64,000 bases of DNA from Diphasiastrum complanatum. Lineage: Eukaryota > Streptophyta > Lycopodiopsida > Lycopodiales > Lycopodiaceae. The stretch's first letter is position 1. The number at the start of each line of letters is the position of its first letter. Location: positions 22,800-86,799 of the forward strand of contig MU832112.1 of NCBI GenBank assembly GCA_029204225.1, written 5' to 3'. Positions 33,250-44,549 of the stretch are shown piece by piece. A model generated the notes under the pieces. That model saw nothing but the letters and a program-made list of their open reading frames with translations. It was not told where the DNA came from and did not search any database. A program made the position numbers and the translations under genes.

Positions 33250-36200
33250 ATGGCTTCCAATGGTGGGATCATGCTAGAGTCTAGTGAAAGGTTGAGTTCA
33301 TCAAACTACTCTACTTGGAAAGTGAGGATGGAGTCCTTACTTGAGTTGAATGAACTCATGGACATAGTTGCAGAAATTGAAGAGAGACCTCTCACACTTC
33401 AAGAGCAACAAAGGTTTGATAAGAAGGCCAAAAGGGCTCTTCATATCATTAAAATGAATGTTACAAATGAACTTCTCAAGGAAGTTGGAAAGTGTCAAAG
33501 TGCAAGTGAGGCATGGAATGCCTTAAAGAAGCTCTTTGAATCAAAGTCCACATCTAGGGTATTGACCCTAAGGAGACAAATATTTTCTAGTAGGCAAAGA
33601 GAGGGTGAAAGTGCTCATGCATTTATCTTGAGAGTTAAGTCCCTAAGTGATGATTTAGCATGCATTGATGAGAACATAAAAGATGGTGAAATAGTCCAAG
33701 TTATGTTGAATGGTTTGCTAAATGAACATGCTAACCTTGTGCAAAGTTTTGCCATTCAAAGAGTCTTGCCAAGTGTGGTTGACTTGCAAGAAATCTTATT
33801 GGCTGAAGAACATAGGTTGCAATCAAAGCTTGATGGTGCATCCTTGCAAGGTGGAGGTGAAGAGGCTTTCTTCACAAAAGGCAAATTCAAGGGCAAAGGT
33901 AAAGGCAAAGGGAAATGGTCCAAAGGTGGTAACTTTGATCATGATGATCACTCTTCCTCTTCCTCTTCTACTAAGAACAATAAGTCAAAGTTCAAGTGCT
34001 TTTATTGTGGGATAAAAGGTCATTTTGCAAATGAATGTTATAAGAAGAAAAGAGAGCAAGGAGAGAGGCAAGGAAATCTTACAATAGATGAGGAAGAACA
34101 TAACACATGTGAATCACTTGTTATGACTTCAAGTTTGTTAGCCAACATAGATGATAATGATCCTTGGTGGATTGATAGTGGAGCCTCATCTCACATGACA
34201 AGACATAAGGAATACTTTACATCCTTATTGTCTTATGAGGGAGAAGGTAACATCATCTACACTGCAAATGATGGTCAATGTGACATCAAAGGAATAGGCA
34301 CTATTCCTATTTCCCTTTCAACAAATAGGAAAGCAAATCTTGAAAATGTTTTGTACATTCCTTCAATCACTAAGAATTTGCTTAGTGTAAGTCAAATGAT
34401 TGACAAAGGACTTGATGTGGAGTTCATTGGAGATGCATGTTTGATAAGTAAATGTGGATCCTTGATTGCTCAAGGTAGGAGGCATGGTAAACTTTTCAAG
34501 CTTGATGCATGTGTGATCTCTAATCATGAAGGATGTATGGCTAGGGAGCAATTGACAAACCAAGAAGTTTGGCACAAGAGGTTGGGCCATCCCAACTTCA
34601 AATCTTTGGAGGTAATGGCAAAGAAAGAGCTTGTTCTTGGTCTCCCTAAAAGTCTTGTTGCAAACAATAGTGTTTGTGAACATTGTGCCTTGTCCAAATC
34701 TCATAGACTTGCTTATTCTAGATCTACTTCTAGATCTAAAGAAGCTTTTCAACTTGTGCATTCTGATATTCATTCTTCTAGTACAACTAGCAATGGTGGG
34801 GCAAAGATGTATGCAACTTTCATTGATGACTTTAGTAGGTATACTTGGATCTATCTTCTTAAAAGTAAGGATGAAGTGTTTGCTGCATTTGTCAAGTTCA
34901 AGAATGAAATGGAAAACCAATTCAATACAAAGATCAAATGCTTAAGATCTGATAATGGAGGGGAATACACCTCAAATAGGTTCAAAGACTTTTGTATAGC
35001 ACATGGGATTAAGAGGGATATGTCTAGTCCTAGGACTCCACAACAGAATGGAGTGGCCGAGAGGAAGAATAGAACCCTTTGTGAATGTGCCAAGGCAATG
35101 AGACTACATGCTAATCTTGCTAAGTCTTTTTGGGGGGAAGCTTTAGCATGTGCTAACTATCTATGTAATAGATGGACAAGTGCTTCCTTGGATGGTAAAA
35201 CTCCTCATGACGTTCTTTATGGTAGAAGGCCGAGTGTCAAGCATTGTAGGATCTTTGGATGTACATGTTTTGTCAATATCACACTTGATGATAGAACTAA
35301 AGAAGATCCTTCATCAAAGAAGGGTGTGTTTGTTGGCTATAGTGAAGTAAGCAAGGCTTACAAAGTGTACATTCCTTCTACAAAGAAAGTTGTCATAAGT
35401 AGGGATGTCATCTTTCATGAAGAGAATGTTTCCAATGTTGTTGATGTTGATGTTGATGTGCCTACTAATCATCATGATGTGCAAGATGTCTTGGATGAAG
35501 ATGGAGATGCCACTCCAAAGCAAACTTCAAGGAAGACTCAAAGGCAAAGGGCTAAGCCATCAAGGCTAACCTATGATGAAAAAGGAAAGCAAGTGGTGGA
35601 CAACTCTAACTTTGCTTTTCTTACCTCTTTTGATGAACCAACTTGTGTAGGTGAAGCAATTCAAAAGAAGGAATGGATCCAAGCCATGGATCATGAGCAT
35701 CAAGCACTCATCAAAAGCAACACATGGAGGTTGGTAAAGCTTCCAAAGGACAAGAAGGCAATTGGTTGTAAGTGGATCTTCAAGATCAAGACAAATCAAG
35801 ATGGATCAATCAACAAGTACAAGGCAAGGTTGGTGGCAAAGGGGTATGCTCAAGAATATGGTATTGACTATGATGAGACCTTTGCACCCGTGGCAAAGAT
35901 GGTAACTATTCGAATCCTAATCTCTCTTGCAACTCTTTATGATTGGGATATGTGGCAAATGGATGTTACTAATGCCTTCTTGAATGGTGATCTTGAAGAA
36001 GATATTTACATGGAGCAACCCGAGGGCTATGTTTCACATGATGAGCCTAATCATGTGTGCTATCTCCAAAAGAGTTTGTACGGGCTAAAGCAAGCACCAA
36101 GGAGTTGGTATGCTAAGCTCAATTCCTTCTTACTTTCTCAAAACTTTGTTATGAGTGAGTATGATCATTCTCTCTACTTTAGATTGAATGAAAATGATAT

Positions 36201-36456
36201 CACTTTACTTTTGATCTATGTTGATGACATTATCTTAAGTGGTGGTAACAATCTAGATATAGATGAAATCAAGATGGCACTCAAAAGAGAGTTTGAAATT
36301 CAAGATCTTGGTAAACTTCATTATATCTTAGGAATAGAGATTATTAGAACTTCTAAATCTACATTCATATGTCAAGAAAAGTATGTTAACTCTATTCTAA
36401 AAAGGTTTCATATGGAAGATGTAAAGTTGTTTCTACTCCTATGGAATCAAATGTAA
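33250..36456 (+). CDS. Copia C gag-pol polyprotein, first 1060 residues (frameshifted near its end)
   Basis: The ATG follows the leader and gives the normal gag N-terminus with the WKVRMESLL segment near residue 25-35. Order: UBN2-type gag to about 220; Lys/Gly-rich linker; CCHC knuckle C250, C253, H258, C263; protease WWIDSGASSHMT with Asp309; HHCC finger H442, H447, C476, C479; integrase triad D506 (HSDIH), D568 (RSDNGGEY) and E604 (NGVAERKN); linker; reverse transcriptase from about 800, with YVDD at 990-993. All catalytic residues are present. A one-base loss at about 36,420 turns the frame into LFLLLWNQM and a stop; pol continues in the frame of 36,441-37,202. The polyprotein would make virus-like particles, cleave itself, reverse-transcribe and integrate. 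Element F and the fragments at 4.9 and 63.3 kb belong to the same family. Confidence 0.93.
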   Translation: MASNGGIMLESSERLSSSNYSTWKVRMESLLELNELMDIVAEIEERPLTLQEQQRFDKKAKRALHIIKMNVTNELLKEVGKCQSASEAWNALKKLFESKSTSRVLTLRRQIFSSRQREGESAHAFILRVKSLSDDLACIDENIKDGEIVQVMLNGLLNEHANLVQSFAIQRVLPSVVDLQEILLAEEHRLQSKLDGASLQGGGEEAFFTKGKFKGKGKGKGKWSKGGNFDHDDHSSSSSSTKNNKSKFKCFYCGIKGHFANECYKKKREQGERQGNLTIDEEEHNTCESLVMTSSLLANIDDNDPWWIDSGASSHMTRHKEYFTSLLSYEGEGNIIYTANDGQCDIKGIGTIPISLSTNRKANLENVLYIPSITKNLLSVSQMIDKGLDVEFIGDACLISKCGSLIAQGRRHGKLFKLDACVISNHEGCMAREQLTNQEVWHKRLGHPNFKSLEVMAKKELVLGLPKSLVANNSVCEHCALSKSHRLAYSRSTSRSKEAFQLVHSDIHSSSTTSNGGAKMYATFIDDFSRYTWIYLLKSKDEVFAAFVKFKNEMENQFNTKIKCLRSDNGGEYTSNRFKDFCIAHGIKRDMSSPRTPQQNGVAERKNRTLCECAKAMRLHANLAKSFWGEALACANYLCNRWTSASLDGKTPHDVLYGRRPSVKHCRIFGCTCFVNITLDDRTKEDPSSKKGVFVGYSEVSKAYKVYIPSTKKVVISRDVIFHEENVSNVVDVDVDVPTNHHDVQDVLDEDGDATPKQTSRKTQRQRAKPSRLTYDEKGKQVVDNSNFAFLTSFDEPTCVGEAIQKKEWIQAMDHEHQALIKSNTWRLVKLPKDKKAIGCKWIFKIKTNQDGSINKYKARLVAKGYAQEYGIDYDETFAPVAKMVTIRILISLATLYDWDMWQMDVTNAFLNGDLEEDIYMEQPEGYVSHDEPNHVCYLQKSLYGLKQAPRSWYAKLNSFLLSQNFVMSEYDHSLYFRLNENDITLLLIYVDDIILSGGNNLDIDEIKMALKREFEIQDLGKLHYILGIEIIRTSKSTFICQEKYVNSILKRFHMEDVKLFLLLWNQM

Positions 36457-37202
36457 AGCTAACTACAAGAAGTAATGAAAGATCCTTCAAGGACATTACT
36501 CTCTATAGAAAGCTAATAGGATTTATTATATGGTTAACCATCACAAGACCTGATCTAAGCTTTGTGGTTGGTAAACTAAGTCAATTTATGCAAGATCCTA
36601 GTGAGGCTCATTGGAAGCTAGGAAAGAGAGTACTTAGATACATCTCGGGATCTAGAGATTTTGGCATCTTGTATGGAGGTACTACACCTAACCTTTGTGG
36701 ATTTTCAGATTCAGATTTTGCAGGTGATCAAATGGATAGGAAGTCAACAAGTGCCTTTGCAATCTATCTTGGAGATGGAGTGGTCTCATGGCTATCAAAG
36801 AAGCAACCAACTATCTCTCTATCTTCCACCGAAGCCGAGTACAAGGCATTAACAACATGCACCAAGGAGATTCTTTGGATCAAGAGGATGTTATTGGATC
36901 TTCACTTGCTGGAACCAGAGAAGACTCCAATCATACTTTGTGATAACCTTTCAGCCCAAAGCTTGGCAAGCAATCCTGTTTTTCATGCAAGGAGCAAGCA
37001 CATTGAGATTGCTCACCATTTTGTGAGAGATCAAGTCATTGCCAAAGAGGTGGAGCTTCAACATGTCTCTTCAAAGGAGTGTGTGGCTGATATCTTCACC
37101 AAACCATTGGGAAAGGACCTATATTTAATGCATAGATCTAATCTTGGAATGTGCTCAAAGACTATGTTGAAACTAGCATCCAATGTTGAAGAGGGAGTGT
37201 GA
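36441..37202 (+). pseudogene. Copia C end of reverse transcriptase and RNase H (shifted frame)
   Basis: It continues pol after the frameshift: SFKDITLYRKLIGFIIWLT, RPDLSF, LGKRVLRYISG, then RNase H with SDSDFAGD, STEAEYKAL and LCDNLSA carrying the catalytic acidic residues, then HHFVRDQV and ADIFTKPLGKDLY at the normal end of a copia polyprotein. The stop lies inside the 3' LTR start. The open-frame ATG is not a real start; the segment would be made only if the frameshift were absent. Confidence 0.9.
37188..37197 (+). other. Polypurine tract of copia C
   Basis: GAAGAGGGAG directly before the TG of the 3' LTR, the expected plus-strand priming site. Confidence 0.85.
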
Positions 37203-37852
37203 AAATTGTCAACATTTCCTAGCTAGTTTGAGGCCTAAATTGGCTAAAATTGTAAATAGTTTTGGTTCTGGAGTTTCACACATGTGAACCAGGCCACAAT
37301 GTTTTTATTTACTGTATTTTTTCAGTATGATGAAGTGTCAAACTTCATACCCTTCAAAATGAGACCATTTTGATGTATTTTGGTCATATAAGCCATTTTT
37401 AGCTATTTTTCCTATATAGGGAATATCTAGGGTCAAGTACCTTCTAGAGAGAGGAGAGAGAGTCATCTTCCTCATCCATAAATAGTAGGGAAGTCGTGGA
37501 GAACAGGTTGGAGAAACCTTTTGTATGCTTCATTGAGATCAATAGATCATTGTCATTGTTTCTTCCTCCATTGAGAGCATTGTTGTGTGTATTGTCTTCA
37601 AGCTATTGTGTATGATCTTAGGTGCTTTCCAAAAGTGGTAGGCTGATGTATTATGGACTGTATAATGCTATTTTGGGCCGCACTTGATGTTTATGGAAGT
37701 TTCCATTTGTGATAAATGCTTTTTGATCAAGTTCTTTGCATTCTAGGTAGCATAGAATGTGTTGCCAATTCCTAGCTTATGTAGTTTGGAGTGCAAGCAT
37801 TCAAGCCAATGATCTTGGAGTTTAGATCCACTTAGGATCTGTATTTTTCACA
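37198..37852 (+). repeat. 3' LTR of copia C
   Basis: 655 bp, same ends as the 5' LTR. One of its three differences changes the centre of the palindrome from CACGTG to CACATG (37,275-37,288). Confidence 0.95.
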
Positions 37853-38480
37853 TTATCTAAGACTGTACGCAAATGCATTTCGTGCTCATCAAGAGCCTTA
37901 CTGTAAATCAGTATGTCATCTAAAAATACCATGAGAAACTCCTAGATATGGATGAAGAATATTGTTCATCATTTGTTGGAAGGTTGCTGGGGCATTAGTT
38001 AGACCAAAGGGTAAAACTAAAAATTTGTAATGGCCATACCTAGTACGAAAACTAGTTTTGGAAACATCCCCCTCGTGTATTCTAATTTGATATTACCCCA
38101 ACCTAAGGTCCAATTTGGTGAAATATTTAGCACCATTCAATCGGTCCATTAAGTCGTCCATCCAAGGCAAGGGATAGCAGTTCTTAATTGTCATTTTATT
38201 AAGCTTTTTGTAATCGACACAAAGACAAATACCACTGTCTTTCTTGCCGGTTAGCAAAACAGGAGCTCCCCAAGGGGATTTACTAGGCTGAATATGGCCT
38301 TTACGTAATAACTCCTTAAGTTGACTAGCAACTTCATCTTCTTTCTTCGGGCTCATCCTGTAGGGAAAAAACGATACAGGAGAGCTATCGGGAAGGAGAT
38401 CTATGTGATCGTCTACACCCCATGATGGGGGATGACCTTCACACAACTGCTCAGGGAATATATATATACATAATATTACA
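37853..38480 (-). pseudogene. Ty3/gypsy reverse transcriptase fragment hosting copia D and C
   Basis: On the minus strand: [82 protein letters not shown], then [10 protein letters not shown] (about 37,920, catalytic DD) and EMHLRTVL. These are in the order of gypsy reverse transcriptase. The reading frame continues, after skipping element C, through DNLRQA at 31,404-31,422 and stops at the copia D LTR. A few stops separate the DLR and FLDD segments. It is the oldest layer of this nested stack. Confidence 0.88.
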
Positions 38481-38554
38481 GGTGTGCAGATGCAAAAGTA
38501 CAGAGTGGATGTGCTGTCTGTAGGAGATCGTGGGTGGCTGCAATCGTTGTCCAA

Positions 38555-40240
38555 TCTGTTAGCGCAATTGCATGGAGTGAAGGTGAAAAGGGTGCGACGT
38601 CAGCCAATACTGAAGTGAATGTTGGTGGTGACACAAAAGTACGTCACTCTCACGAATGGTCTTAGGATAAGATTTACAGGGTGCCTTATCTGTTAGGGCA
38701 CCTTTGGCATTCAGTAAGGTAGTGTCCACTTTTTGCTTGTCACCATGACCTGTGTAAGAACACAGTGTCGCGATTCATTCGTCTTTTCTTCGTCTGTGCG
38801 AATTTGCGTGTAAAAATGCAGACTGTGTGACAACGTTAGAAAAAAGAATATGCATAATGAATGGAGACAGATTAAAATTGGGATTTAGGAGAGTAGGAGG
38901 AGTAAATCCAACAATATCATGTACTTAAACTAGTCAGAGTACATAGACATATGAACAAGTAGTGTGTGGAACAATTACTTGCAACTTAATGTCTCTTTCT
39001 GTGGAAAGGATAATTCATTAACTTATTTATGGTTTGGGAGAAGATCTAAATGTGGTGTTATACATGTATAATTGAGATCTGCACCTAGACATTTAAGATT
39101 TCCGAATCATTTACAGTTAACTTGAGTAATTGGATTACTCCTGATTAGAAGTTAATTGGATAAATAAGCAGTGTGAAGAGAATTCACCGAGGAACTGTTT
39201 ATTTTGATCTATATTGCTTATAAGTCACATGATTAGTGAGTCAATTGGTTTTATTTATGAGAACTGTGCATAGAATATAAAAGATTCTTGATATAGAATA
39301 TTTTTTGAAAGAGGAATATCCTAAGTTATTGACTATATCCCAGTGAGCTCATATACAATATTGGATAACAGAGTCCAACTAATGTCAAGGATAACCACTG
39401 AATTCAGTTGGAATTCAGTAGAACTTTATAATCTCTATTTGTGGTTCTAGGTGATTGTATAAAGTTTATATCTGTTAAAGACAAATGTTATAATGGTCTT
39501 TAATCACTTGGTTGATTGTAGAATTTGGAACTCATAATCTGGTTAAGAATCGAGATGGAAGAATATTCTTGAAATCCAATAATTCCTTGTGAAAAAAATT
39601 TCAGAATGTTTCTTATATTTCCTGAGTGGTATGTTGTGCATATACTCTAGTATCTCTAAATGATTAAGTATGGATTTAGAATCTGATAGATTATGATTGA
39701 CGAATCATAAGATTCTAAATGTTTATGATTGACGGATCATAAATTGATACTTAAAGGTCATTAGATGATTATATGGAAATATGATGATTCTTAAGATAAT
39801 GAGTAATTTTTGATCAATTAGTGGAGTTTAGATTTGTTATTTGAACTCTAAATTTGTGTACAAACTTGAGATTGTTTGGATCTCATAGGCATTTTCATTA
39901 AGTAATTGTTACTTATGAGGAATTTGCTTACCTTTACAGATTGTAGTCAAAGAATGCTTGTGTATTATTTTTCAGCCTAAAATCTCTGGTTAATTAGGAG
40001 CAGTTAAGTCTATCAAGATTGAATGGTTGTTATTTTTCTTGCATATGATGCTAGGGATAGAGCACTTATCTCAGGAGAGTATTTGGGGTACTCAGGACTG
40101 AGTTGAAGTCATTTTTATCTTGATGGATCTCCTAAGAGATTTTGGTGGGATGAGTTTTGTACCAAGAAGCATTTATGACAGGTCTACAAGTAATTGTGAA
40201 TAGTCTTGGACTATAATTGTTTTGGATCTTTAACTTTTGA
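38555..40240. other. No gene recognised
   Basis: AT-rich with only short frames. Part of it may be decayed pol belonging to the gypsy 3' end at 40.2-40.8 kb, but no conserved motif could be read. Confidence 0.45.
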
Positions 40241-40810
40241 ACATTGATTTCCAGTGTAAGATGAGGACTCACCCAATGATTCATGTAAATTGAGGTACAT
40301 GAAGGTGATGTTATTAGATTGGAGAGAATCAAACCCAATAGGGAAATTTATCTTTTAGTGTACTTCTAAAAGGTCGTTATAGTATTTTAGTGTAGAGACA
40401 GATAATTTGAGAACTATCTCATCTCTAAATAATTATTTGATATTGAAGTCAGACTAAAGATTGATTTCCAGGGTAATTATGAAAGTTAAATAATTTATTT
40501 GTTAGCTTTTAAACTTAATCTTCAAGTTTGGTCGACTGTTCATCCAGTGTATCATGTAAATTTAGTTTATATGATGATGACAGTTTGATGTACTGAAAGA
40601 TTTTGCCCATTTGGAAGATTTATCGCTCAATGTACCTTTGGACCCTAAATGAGTACTCAGGATCAGAGACAAACAATTGAGAAATTGTTCTATCTCTGTG
40701 TGCTTGCTTAGGTTGGTTGGTCAAATTGAGGATAATGATTCATGGGAAGAGTTAAAAGCATACAAATTGGATTTTCCCTAGTTACTCATTCTGAGGACAA
40801 AATTGGTTTA
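40241..40810 (+). pseudogene. Decayed Ty3/gypsy pol C-terminus
   Basis: HPVYHVNLVY near 40,540 and, in another frame, a VGW-GQIEDNDSWEE-like segment (40,710-40,765) resemble the end of gypsy integrase with its chromodomain-like tail. Frames shift several times. The pieces around CATGTAAATT and AGAGACA occur twice (about 40,260-40,430 and 40,535-40,700), which looks like an old internal duplication. Confidence 0.55.
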
Positions 40811-40820
40811 AGGGGGGAAG
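40811..40820 (+). other. Polypurine tract of the gypsy element
   Basis: AGGGGGGAAG two bases before TGTTACGTCC, in the position expected between pol and a 3' LTR. Confidence 0.65.
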
Positions 40821-40822
40821 AA

Positions 40823-41311
40823 TGTTACGTCCATGTCCTGTATAAGGAAATCAGAATAATTCCTGACGTGGATAGCGGGTCACTCCAGGTGTATATGGTT
40901 ATTAGTTATGCCTCATCATTCCGGGCTTGGCCTGTAAAGTAATTAATAATCATATGAGGGCCCAGACCTATAATTGGACATAGGAGCACATGCATAGTGA
41001 ATGACTGCTTCAATGCAAGAATAGGAGGTCAATAGCTCAATATAGGTTGCATGGGGATCCTAGGGAGAATATTCTCTCTATCATGAGGAGAATATGTCCA
41101 TTGGAAACTCGCCCATCCTCCTATTGGAAATTCAGTTTCTTGAGCCTGTTTTTCCTCCTCTCTCTTAGGTTCTTCACTATGGCTTGGGGGCTAGGTCCAG
41201 AAGGAAACTCTAGGAGGGATCTAGGTTTGGATGGGTGGTTTTGTTCCGCAGGTGTCCTTTTGGTTGTTTTGCAACATGATCTAGTCAAATCTTCATATGG
41301 TGATCCTTACA
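40823..41311 (+). repeat. Probable gypsy 3' LTR
   Basis: It begins TGTTACGTCCATG after the polypurine tract. A possible end is CCTTACA at 41,311, giving about 489 bp. No second copy is in the window, so the right border is tentative. Confidence 0.45.
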
Positions 41312-42259
41312 GAGGGGAACCATTAAAAAAATTATATTAAATCATCCCCCCCCCCCGCCACTCGCTGTGGCAGTGGGTGTATTATTTAACTAAAAATTAG
41401 ATTTAACTAAAAAAACCATAAGAAAAACAAAAAATTATGTACCATATTGTATTAGCAAAAAAATTAGAAGCAAAAAAATCTGAAGTAAGTAGCTTTGTTA
41501 TATGAAAGCTTTAAAATTTCAAAAGACACTGTAAATTATCATTGTAAGGGAGTTTTATTTAGGGTTTTCTCCCACTGTCAGATTTCATAAATACTTATGA
41601 GACAAATGGGATTCCACGTGTCATGAGGACATAAGATTTCAAGAAGACCCAAGATCTCCATTTTTGGAGGACCATTTTACAAAATGGAAGTTTATGCTCC
41701 CAATTTTTGCCATCCCTGTGGAAGTTAGTCTAAGTGATAGTGATAATTATTAGTGACTTAAGAATAAGATCTAGCTCTATTAGAACAAGAAAATATTTAT
41801 TCTATCGGTCGAGAGAATCCTGATACCATGTCAATATAAGATAAAACCACTCGTTTTGATGCCATTATGGAGATTTTAATTTTTGACCTTGGATCGGATC
41901 GGGTCTATACATGCCATTCCAATGGAAATTCAATCCTTAGTAAAAATCCGATCCAGTTAGAAATTTGACCCAGATTGATTTTACACTTAAACTTTAAAAT
42001 AATAAAACTATCATTACTTCAGAAAATGAACTATATAACATCAAAGTTTTACAGAAATAAAAACTTAAAAAACTATCATGTGATTAAATCATGTCGTGAG
42101 ATTCTGTACAAGCTTAGTGAAAGTGAATTTAAGTATTAATAATCATAGATCATTCTCATCATTTACGTCATTCTCGTCATCACACAAGTCTTGACACTCA
42201 TCTGAATCTAGGTCTAGGTATAATCGTAAATTTCCGATCGTGTCTCTTTGATGATGTGA
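41312..42259. other. No gene recognised
   Basis: Contains a run of eleven C at 41,346-41,356 and AT-rich sequence without coding signal. It may include decayed CACTA 3' sequence, but no CACTA terminus was found. Confidence 0.5.
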
Positions 42260-44549
42260 GCTACCCTCCTATTCAATCTCCTCTTCTTCTAATTCTATCT
42301 CATCCAAACGTGGGGGCCTCAAATTACCCCCAATTTGGTCTTGTACGATCATAAGAATTTCATCATTTCCATTTGTACCTTCTTCTCCCATGATCTTAAA
42401 ATCATTTGGAGATTGGATGAGTGGTTCAGGTTCTTCCAAAACATCGCCAAAATTGGATGGTGGTTCGTCATGTGTATCCAATTCAACAATATCTTTTCCT
42501 TCAAACATATGTCATTTTCTTGCATTAAGTTGGATCACATACCACCATCTTGGGTCTATTCGATCTGGATGGAACATAATCTGCCAAAGAATTTAAAAAG
42601 GTTAAGTTAGTCTTATAAGATTGATACATAAATAATTGGATTGCAAATATTAATGACATTGGAATTTTAGAGTCTCACTTCTTCACAATGTCGTGGCAAT
42701 ACTAAAGTGTCATGAGAGTCCATCGATGTACATTTTGTTGAGTCGATTTGAAAAAACTTTGAGTTATCATTTCTAATCGTGGTGTTGCTTCCATGGTAGA
42801 TGACCTTAAACCATTTTACGTCAAAAATAAAGTATTTGCCGTTAGTCTCGTAATCGACTTCATAAATATGTTGCAATGTGCCGACATAGTCTAGGTCGCC
42901 CAAAATGGCATCAGGGCCTCTCGCACTAGAACGACTCTCTTGTTGAAAATTGGCCATTATACCACAATCATATATACGTCACTTGTTGTCAACTCTCTCA
43001 ACACGGTAATGGTGTGCATATGCCCACATGGTAGTGTATGATGTATAATAAAACACAAAAAAAAAAAAAATGTGTGTAATTAGAAATATTATTCATATAT
43101 TGAGTAGTACAAAAATAAAACTTCACAAAAACAATATTACACTAGCCTTCCATCCACATCCATGAACAAATTGCCATTTTAATTTGGTCACTTCTTCTCT
43201 GTTTTCGGATGCTTTTAGCATTGTATCAAAAACTCATTCACGAGAGCATTTTGAAGGTAAAGGCTCCAAAGGTTCGTCGTTCTCCAACGCCCTTCTTCTT
43301 CTTCGATTGATATTTCTTCTTCGTTTCAATGTTATGTTTCTTTCCTTTTTGGCTTCTTCATACCTTGAAATCCACTTTTTCATTTGTCCACAATTATATA
43401 ATATGAAAGTGTCAATTTTCTCTTTTAATGGAAGTGAAAGTCTCTTTTGCACACCAATTCCTTGTGGTACTTCACCCTTAACACGTTCATCATGTTCTTC
43501 ACACCACATTTTTGGACTTGAAGGATGCAATTGTGATCATTTCGGTTATATAAAACAAAGATTCAAGTACAAGCCAACTTTCTGCAATGCTACCTTCTGG
43601 CCTTGCCTTTTGTCTCACAAAGCCCTTCAAAACTTTCATGAAGCGCTCAAGGTAGAACATCCATCTCATGCGCACAGTCCCTGCAATTGATACTTCTTCG
43701 ACCAAATGCACTAGAAGATGAACTTGTATATCCAAAAAAGAAGTTGGAAAATCTCTTGGGACAACAAACATACCATTTCGATCATTTGGATTTTCATGGA
43801 ATCCAATTCACTATTATTTATTTCTTTTGAGGAAATCCACCTACAAGAATGATAGTACATTAGGTTGTTTAACACATAAAAATATTGAAATAACACATAT
43901 TTATACAAGTGTTTAAAATAAATATACAAACCTAATCATCGATTTCAAATTGTAAAATGTATTTTGCACGTCATCGTTGAAGAGATCTCGAATAGAAAGT
44001 GGAAGTATGAATTGCAACATCTTATGCCAATCATGCAATTTCAATCCACTTAATTTACCATCTTTGGTAAATGGTTTGCATAAAGAATGTGCATAGCTTG
44101 TTGGAGTTCTCATTTGTCTTATGACATGTTCAACATATGAGAGTTGCTCTTTTGTAAGAATCCACAGCACGCTAGGTATAATCTCATCTCCACCTTTGGT
44201 GTATAAAATCCAATAGGGTCTTTTCACATCGGCCGCTTGTAGATCGTTACGAGCTGCAGAGTTGTCTTTGCGCCAATGATGTGGTTCCATAAGGATTCAT
44301 TGACGTTTTTTAATATGTGCATAGGATCCAATAGATGGTTTATCAATAAATTTCTCCAATAGGGTAATTTATGAAAAATAGACAACTGTTTCATACCATC
44401 AATGGATTCATTCCATGAAGAATTAATGTCGTGATGTTTAAGCCATTCACCATGCCATTCTGCTACTATGTTATCCATTAAGTAACCGAATAAAGATGTC
44501 ACGCTACGATCACTCCATTTGTATGTTGCTTAAAGGTTTAGAATAAGAA
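42260..44549 (-). pseudogene. CACTA (En/Spm) TNP2-type transposase, middle and C-terminal part
   Basis: Reading on minus from 44,502: KLPYWRNLLINHLLDPMHILKNV (transposase family 21); after a frameshift near 44,275, RPYWILYTKGGDEIIP, GLKLHDWHKMLQFILPL and, after an apparent intron at about 43,846-43,930, DIQVHLLVHLVEEVSIAG with RWMFYLERFMKVLKGFVR and ARPEGSIAES (DUF4218 type). 43,530-43,234 has an acidic/basic linker. 42,957-42,667 reads YVGTLQHIYEVDY and FDVKWFKV (DUF4216 type). 42,508-42,269 is an acidic tail. This is the usual order of plant CACTA transposases. Frameshifts and stops make it inactive. It is cut at 44,549 by copia A2; the N-terminal part lies at 48,970-49,534. Confidence 0.85.

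Larger units (their letters stand above)
31423..37852 (+). mobile_element. Nearly intact Ty1/copia element C
   Basis: 6430 bp with two 655-bp LTRs, primer site, long leader, gag-pol and polypurine tract. It is flanked by the 5-base duplication TTATC (31,418-31,422 and 37,853-37,857). By eye the LTRs differ at three positions (31,510 region G/A in the palindrome; A/G in TTGGACCGC; A/C in CAATTACTAG), so insertion was recent. Gag-pol is open except for one frameshift near 36,420 in reverse transcriptase. It landed in gypsy sequence 19 bp from the outer end of copia D. Confidence 0.95.

Noticed and set aside
36661-36852. Small plus-strand frame inside copia C
   Set aside because: Out-of-frame shadow of RNase H.
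41346-41356. Poly-C run as a functional tract
   Set aside because: An isolated homopolymer of eleven C next to a tentative LTR end; nothing supports a function.
43184-43690. 168-codon plus-strand frame
   Set aside because: It is the antisense of CACTA transposase exons that read clearly on the minus strand.
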